Origin: Chaetoderma sp. LZ-2023a
Taxonomy: Eukaryota > Mollusca > Caudofoveata > Chaetodermatida > Chaetodermatidae
Reading direction: 5' to 3'
Assembly (NCBI GenBank): GCA_034401795.1
Contig: CM067373.1
Location: 86,585,023-86,649,022 of the forward strand
Length of the DNA stretch: 64,000 nucleotides
This document shows positions 59,739 to 64,000 of this stretch, one piece after another; within the stretch, counting starts at the first letter, position 1, and every line of letters begins with the position of its first letter. A program made the position numbers and the translations under genes. The notes beneath the pieces are model-generated. The model worked only from the letters and a program-made list of their open reading frames with translations, was not told where the DNA came from and searched no databases.

Positions 59739-60644
59739 ATGATCTGGGTGCACGCCTCCCTGATACAAACGCCTTCGACCCACAGCTCAACAGTCATAGT
59801 GCCTCAGCGGCCAGCAGACTACAGAGAGAGAGAGAGAGAGTTCAGCGCTCACCCAGACTACCGATGGCATGGTGGTGACAACAGTGGTCTAGGGGTTATG
59901 TACGGTGACCCGAGACGTGACTACTCAGGATTCCCCTATCGAACCCCCCGACGAGTAGGCCGTCGGAAGACAGCGACATTCTCGTTCGATCCAGACTCCG
60001 ACCCTGGAGTGCTGGTGCAAAATATGCGCATCACTGGCTTACGGCAGGACTATCCAGATGGATGCAAGTACTCTATCCCACACACCACTTCAGGCCTCAC
60101 ACCAGCAGGGATCGTTCGGATCAACCAGTCCCTGGAAGCGCTGTGCTACTGCCTCCTTACGGCACAGACCCAGCTGCAGCATTCCATAGATGGTGTCAGC
60201 GGAGCAGAGGTCCAGGCCATGTTCATCAGTCTCGTTGAGGATATGATCATCGTGGCAGACCCCAGTAGTCTTATTGCTAAGTTCCAGCAGGGGTTGCAGA
60301 AGGCCCGTCGCAAACTTGACTTTGCTATTTCGCCACACCTATGGTTGATTCTGAGCAACATGATCGTGACCATCGAGGACCTCCAAGTCAGGGGCTATAA
60401 CAACATGATAGTCGAGGGGAGTTCCCCCCATGTCCACTTCAGCTTCAACATTGCCATCAATGCACCTATGCGTAGAACGAGCCATACCGTCATTCCGACC
60501 CTGACACTGCAGCCAGTCGACATGGCAGCTCCAGGCACCCCGACACTGCAGGCAGTCAACACGACACCGCTTCCCATGGTAGCTCTACATGTGGTATCAG
60601 GCCTAGCTATCATGGCGCTCGGGATCAGCCTACTCCGCCGCTAG
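59739..60644 (+). CDS. Virus-like ORF A, unknown protein with C-terminal membrane segment
   Basis: 301 codons with start at 59739 by default; the true start could be further in, as the first 40 residues include a GA-repeat-encoded RERERE run. The N-terminal part has a basic stretch PYRTPRRVGRRKTATFSFDP. The middle (about 120-230) is a mixed helical region with no motif known to me. The last 20 residues (VALHVVSGLAIMALGISLLRR) form one hydrophobic segment followed by Arg-Arg, fitting a tail-anchored or virion membrane protein. GC-rich third positions fit the rest of the cluster. It overlaps the convergent ORF B by 15 bp. Function unknown. Confidence 0.55.
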   Translation: MIWVHASLIQTPSTHSSTVIVPQRPADYREREREFSAHPDYRWHGGDNSGLGVMYGDPRRDYSGFPYRTPRRVGRRKTATFSFDPDSDPGVLVQNMRITGLRQDYPDGCKYSIPHTTSGLTPAGIVRINQSLEALCYCLLTAQTQLQHSIDGVSGAEVQAMFISLVEDMIIVADPSSLIAKFQQGLQKARRKLDFAISPHLWLILSNMIVTIEDLQVRGYNNMIVEGSSPHVHFSFNIAINAPMRRTSHTVIPTLTLQPVDMAAPGTPTLQAVNTTPLPMVALHVVSGLAIMALGISLLRR

Positions 60645-61118
60645 TAAATCAGCTATAAGACTATCCTGACTCTCTACAGTAGCAGTGTGGACCACGGTGA
60701 GAGACTGAACCAGCTTGGCATGCCCTATACCCGCTGCCAACATGCACATCCAAGGGCTGGAGGGTTCGGCAGCGCATCCTTTTTCCAGCTTGTAGTATCG
60801 CAGAGCCTTGTTCAGCTCTGGGTCCGGTGAGGCCATGGCGGTATGCAACTGCTGGAACACATCTGATGGATACTTCCGATCCTTGTAGAAACCTTTAGCT
60901 CGCAGGAGCTGCTCGACGAAACTCCCACCCTTGATAAGGTATTCGAGGAAGCAGATCTGTCCCTTGCCAATTCCTAGATAGAGCTTCATAGCTGTCAGCT
61001 CCTCTGTCGGCTCAGCACCGGAGGGCTGAGCGAGCTCATCTGGTGCCTTCTTCTTGTAGTCCTTCAACTCACTCTGGAAGACATCATAGTACTTCTCACA
61101 TAGCGTGAGCCCAGACAT
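60630..61118 (-). CDS. Virus-like ORF B, unknown helical protein
   Basis: 162 codons with Met at 61118. Predicted mostly helical, with charged KDYKKKAPDELAQ near the start and a Cys-containing LYLGIGKGQICFLEYLIKGG segment. No domain recognised. Its start is only 23 bp from the divergent ATG at 61142, so a tiny bidirectional control region lies between them. It overlaps ORF A tail to tail. Confidence 0.55.
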   Translation of the reverse strand: MSGLTLCEKYYDVFQSELKDYKKKAPDELAQPSGAEPTEELTAMKLYLGIGKGQICFLEYLIKGGSFVEQLLRAKGFYKDRKYPSDVFQQLHTAMASPDPELNKALRYYKLEKGCAAEPSSPWMCMLAAGIGHAKLVQSLTVVHTATVESQDSLIADLLAAE

Positions 61119-61141
61119 GTTTAAGATGTCTAAATAGAGAG

Positions 61142-61297
61142 ATGAATATTCCTGAGTACCAACCCGGCCACCTGGCAGACGCAGACTGGGAAGATCTTAT
61201 TAGCTCTCTCGACAGGGGATGCAGACGTTTAGCTGCATTGTATACTCAGTGCTTAAACAATGACGTCAACGGTACAGATCGTGAAGCAACTGCCTGA
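61142..61297 (+). CDS. Virus-like small ORF (51 aa)
   Basis: Starts MNIPEYQPGHLADADWEDLI and ends at TGA 61295-61297. The next ORF's ATG at 61260 lies inside it in another frame. No homologue recognised. Confidence 0.5.
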   Translation: MNIPEYQPGHLADADWEDLISSLDRGCRRLAALYTQCLNNDVNGTDREATA

Positions 61298-61629
61298 GAG
61301 CCAGGCGAGTCTTCAGAAGGTGGAGAACCTGCTGCGAACCAAGACAGAAGTTACTGACCAAAGCAAATCCTCTGGCAGTCCATGTCGCCAGTAACGTGGT
61401 GGCGAATGTGGCTGTGGTGAAGATGACAGGGGGAAATGAGGCTACAGTGGTGAGTGGGGTGGCTGGGCACTGTCTCGGAATAACTCACCCCATCCCAAAG
61501 ATCGCCCTCAGTGGTGCCTCATACACTGTTGCCGCCAAGATCATGGATGAACGTGCTATACTAATGGAGGCAGCAGTTCTAGGGCTAGCAACGAGTGCAA
61601 TGACTGAGATCATCGTCGCCTACGTTTAA
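61260..61629 (+). pseudogene. Virus-like ORF C, hydrophobic protein with frameshift
   Basis: First part 61260-61394 starts MTSTVQIVKQLPESQASLQK and stops at 61392. A frameshift near 61350-61375 is needed to enter the second part, which ends at 61629 and carries two hydrophobic segments (GVAGHCLGI... and AILMEAAVLGLATSAM). The continuity of sense on both sides of the shift shows that this was one gene of about 120 residues, probably membrane-associated. No family recognised. Confidence 0.5.
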
Positions 61630-61648
61630 CCCCTCTGAATAGTGAGAG

Positions 61649-61873
61649 ATGGATCACGAGACCTCTGCAGCATATGAGGCATGGCGTGCCAGAGGGCGGT
61701 GTGTAGTCCATAGTCGAGCACATGGACTGAGGATCACCAATGCCCGGGAATGGTGGACTGCCCACAAGGCGTGCCCCTGCAGAGAGGGCCAGTACCCTGA
61801 GCACTGCTACCTATTCACTTGGCCGACTGCGTGGGCTTCCTATGCCCAACTATTAAACTGGTGGTATGACTAG
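61649..61873 (+). CDS. Virus-like ORF D, small Cys/Trp-rich protein
   Basis: 74 codons, ATG at 61649, 20 bp after ORF C. Rich in Trp (6), Cys and His: AREWWTAHKACPCREGQY near the middle. Intact frame. No homologue recognised; the Cys pattern could bind a metal. Confidence 0.55.
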   Translation: MDHETSAAYEAWRARGRCVVHSRAHGLRITNAREWWTAHKACPCREGQYPEHCYLFTWPTAWASYAQLLNWWYD

Positions 61874-61893
61874 TAGGTTTAAGCCATCTGTAT

Positions 61894-62283
61894 ATGACTA
61901 TGACTCTGTCACTCACAGACCTGGAAAGTAAAGAGCTAGGCGATCTTGCTCAGTTGGGCAAGGCACGCCTAGGTTCAGAGGACACTGTTGCCCCTATCTC
62001 TTTCCTAGATTTCGATGAGAAGGGAGACCTGCGGGAGATCTGAGGTACCATCCCAGCCCGAGATCTCATTGGGAACACTGATACGGTAGGACAATCGGCC
62101 ATTAATAAGGCCAAGACTGTATACAAGGCGATGGGCATCAAGGAGAGGGCGACGATGCTCGGTATGCTCGGAATCGATGAGGCTGGAGCCATCAAGGTTA
62201 TGGCTGAGTCCTTTGTACAGGACCTGGTTAAGGATCTCCTGAAAAACCACGGAGCTCATTCAGACAGGATGGAGATAATCTGA
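61894..62283 (+). pseudogene. Virus-like ORF E, helical protein with one premature stop
   Basis: From ATG 61894, 49 codons (TLSLTDLESKELGDLAQLGK...) to TGA at 62041-62043, which breaks an otherwise continuous frame to the stop at 62281-62283. A single C-to-T change of CGA would explain the break. The second half has KAKTVYKAMGIKERATMLGM. The next frame (ORF F) may be its original C-terminus after a shift near 62230-62280. Confidence 0.55.
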
Positions 62284-62402
62284 AGATAGGCACCCTCGGC
62301 CTGAACAATATCACTGTCGACGGCCAAACAGGTGCTACCGCCAGCCTCCGGCTACCAGAGGTGAAGACGTCAGTGTTATTTGGTTTGCCGTTTAGAGAGT
62401 AA
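62232..62402 (+). pseudogene. Virus-like ORF F, start-less frame
   Basis: Open between stops at 62229-62231 and 62400-62402, with no ATG. Contains KIGTLGLNNITVDGQTGATA, a Gly/Thr/Asn-rich strand-like sequence. Its coding look and lack of a start imply a frameshift fragment, perhaps of ORF E. Confidence 0.45.
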
Positions 62403-62434
62403 TACTGTCATGAAACAAAAAAAATATATATACA

Positions 62435-62564
62435 GGTACAGTGAAAGTCGCCAAGAAGGCTAGTCAGACCATGTTCCTCATAACACCTGAGCTACGGTTT
62501 CTCGATGTGCTGAACTACCTCGGCCCAGGTATGGGGCAAGGCTTACGGGTGTACACAGCTTTAA
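62435..62564 (+). pseudogene. Family B DNA polymerase (PolB) sliver
   Basis: About 30 codons with the family signature FLDVLNYLGPG (around 62489-62529), the Asp-containing exonuclease/palm-region motif of protein-primed PolB of Polinton, adintovirus and linear-plasmid type. After a frameshift near 62529 the sense continues as KAYGCTQL (62538-62561) in another frame, then a stop. Everything else of the polymerase (usually about 1000 residues) is absent here. The left border is an AT-rich run and TATACAG at 62424-62435, unlike the GC-rich surroundings. Assignment is by motif recall; confident about PolB, less about which type. Confidence 0.7.
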
Positions 62565-62579
62565 GACCACAGGATAGTC

Positions 62580-62858
62580 ATGGCTTCCCGTGCATGTATC
62601 ATACAGATACTGGATGTACTAGACACTGTGGGTGCTGACACAGGCCCTCTACGCTATCTTCTCAGCTGCTGCTGGGATTTCATGCTTGATGCCTCCATCG
62701 CATCCTTCGTATCCACCAGAGCTGCAGGATTCCCCGCTCTGCAGGCGAAAGAGCTATTGCAGAAAGTACTGCCGTTTAGTCTCCCAGATATAGACAAGTC
62801 TACCGCTGACCAAGTGCTAACCATCCTCCGCATGCATGTCTGTACCATTCGACAGTAG
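62580..62858 (+). CDS. Virus-like ORF G, unknown
   Basis: 92 codons, start MASRACIIQILDVLDTV. Mostly helical with two hydrophobic stretches. Its end overlaps the start of the ATPase gene by 23 bp, typical of compact viral gene packing. No family recognised. Confidence 0.5.
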   Translation: MASRACIIQILDVLDTVGADTGPLRYLLSCCWDFMLDASIASFVSTRAAGFPALQAKELLQKVLPFSLPDIDKSTADQVLTILRMHVCTIRQ

Positions 62859-63486
62859 GCCGGCCGATGCTGGCCAGGTGGTGTTGATCATTGCCCCGTC
62901 AGGACACGGGAAAAACATCTTGCTGCAGGCTCTCCTGGCCGAACATCTACACTCTCAATACATCCTTCTGGTGTCTGACTCTGCCACTGAGGCGGTTGAC
63001 AGTAATGATCAACGGTACAATGGCCCACTCACCATGATGCAGAACCTGCAAGCACTGATGGAGAAGCTGCTGGCAGCCCGACTGACAGAACCACTTGTTC
63101 TAGTTATCTATGACCCTGCAATGGACCAGAAGACAGTCACCTACCTCAGCAACATCATCAGGCACATCCGGCACACAAAGATAACTGTCTCCATCCTCTT
63201 TCAGAAGATCTCACCGGACATCCGCCACAATGCCCGGTTATTATACTTCAGCTCCAAGTGTGGACTTGCCCTGCTCGAGACCATATGAGACAGCCTAACC
63301 CTCAAGGAGACCAAAGGGGACTTTATCGCAGGTGTGCAGAGGGCAGCTGAGCTGTACCGTTTCATCTTCAGCAACAAGAAGACAGGTGAGCTGTCACACT
63401 TTAAGCTATCTCTGGAAAAGGTGCAGACCTTCACCTACAAGCTGAATCCAGTCAGGAAACTAGCCTGCTCTATGCGTCATGGCTGA
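62836..63486 (+). pseudogene. Packaging ATPase (A32/FtsK-type) with in-frame stop
   Basis: Starts at ATG 62836 (or slightly upstream). Walker A is IIAPSGHGKN near residues 18-27, in which the usual Ser/Thr after GK is Asn. Walker B is LVLVIYDPAMD near 91-101. IRHIRHTKITVSILFQK near 117-133 matches the RH...SI..Q sensor motif, followed by RHNARLLYFSS. This is the signature of genome-packaging ATPases of Polintons, adenovirus-like and giant-virus-type DNA viruses. A TGA at 63286-63288 interrupts the frame, which then runs on with coding sense (KETKGDFIAGVQRAAELYRF) to 63486. Length of about 216 codons fits the family. It acts in virus assembly, driving DNA into the capsid. Confidence 0.8.
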
Positions 63487-63528
63487 CAGACTGAGCGGAG
63501 ACCACGGTGGTCTCTGCTGCAACTTTTT

Positions 63529-64000
63529 TCATCCATCAGAAGCTTCGTCCGCAGTCTCCGCTACTTCATCCACGGTCTTGGCTGCTTGAGGACCTTCCTC
63601 CATGGTCTCCGCTGCTTCTTCAGCAGTTTTGGCAGAAGCTACTTCGTCCGCGGTCTCCACTGCTACTTTGGCAGTTTTGGCAGAAGCTACTTCGTCCGCA
63701 GTCTCCGCTGCTACTTCAGCAGTTTTGGCAGAAGCCTGTGGCTTCTTCTTAAGATGTTACTTTCGCTGAAACTCTTCGTACTGATGGTCATCTTCTGGGA
63801 TTTTGTTAATCCGGTGTATCTGACGGTAGACCCACCTTCCCAATGAGGCCTTAGCATTCCCCTTCTTGTTAGGGGGGTGGGGGGGGGTTGATGAGGAAGT
63901 CCTTCCAGTCCTTTTCTGAGAATTTCACAAATGCATCCAGATCACTGGCCACTCTCCAGCGCCCTTTTGCGTTGAAGATGTTCTCAACAGCCTCCTTGCA
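63529..64000 (-). pseudogene. Virus-like ORF I, basic/Ala-Glu-rich protein, N-terminus off the window
   Basis: Minus-strand frame running in from the window edge and ending at TGA 63531-63529. It opens with AVENIFNAKGRWRVASDLDA and DAFVKFSEKDWKDFLIN, breaks at the C/G run of 63869-63888 (frameshift), continues with GRWVYRQIHRINKIPEDDHQ, has a stop at 63757-63759, then a tail of three tandem units of about 48 bp (63600-63745) reading AKTAEVAAETADEVAS-like. Opposite in strand to the ATPase and convergent with it (43 bp apart). The low-complexity tail resembles DNA-binding or core-protein tails only in composition. No family recognised. Confidence 0.5.

Overview
This is a nuclear segment from an invertebrate animal, probably marine, but the sequence does not fix the phylum. 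The evidence is spliced coding exons with GT/AG borders, very long introns, BEL/Pao and Gypsy retrotransposons, LINE and Penelope-like debris, many short foldback elements, and long microsatellites.

Host gene. One cellular gene is clearly supported: a minus-strand, three-exon gene for a PPP1R27-like (dysferlin-interacting) ankyrin-repeat regulator of protein phosphatase 1. Its exons are at 45444-45273, 8860-8710 and 3632-2276. The phases match and give 560 codons including the stop. Intron 1 is about 36.4 kb, intron 2 about 5.1 kb, and both are packed with repeats. Unlike the short vertebrate protein, this one has a tail of about 400 residues rich in Asp, Glu, Ser, Arg and Tyr. The 3' UTR appears to be made from a foldback transposon that begins right after the stop codon.

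Retroelements in intron 1. 10.98-12.0 kb holds an internally deleted LINE. 15.72-23.18 kb holds a structurally complete but decayed BEL/Pao element with 644-bp LTRs and a CCCTA target duplication, inserted into an older dispersed repeat. 34.07-35.31 kb is a LINE reverse-transcriptase end, and 38.1-41.7 kb is a Gypsy element without visible LTRs. A Penelope-like C-terminus lies at 4.1-4.5 kb in intron 2 territory.

Foldback elements. About 35 copies of one hairpin family (arms TGTTGAATATTTTGAAA...TTTCAAAATATTCAACA) and about 10 copies of a second, TTAA-flanked palindrome (piggyBac-like ends) occur throughout 0-57 kb. There are further foldbacks at 12.0, 47.9-48.3 and 55.5-55.7 kb, and a 0.9-kb repeat pair at 14.3 and 27.0 kb.

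Right end. Base composition changes at 50.0-52.6 kb (GC-rich, unassigned) and again from 57.6 kb. A strong promoter (two CCAAT, CRE, TATA) lies at 57.7-57.8 kb. From 59.7 kb to the window edge is a compact cluster of small, overlapping, tightly packed open frames on both strands. It includes an A32/FtsK-type packaging ATPase, a sliver of protein-primed family B DNA polymerase, membrane-segment proteins and several unknown proteins. Stops and frameshifts break many of them. I read this as a decayed endogenous DNA virus or virus-like transposon related to Polintons/adintoviruses, but not matching any gene set I can name. It is the best candidate for something undescribed in the window.
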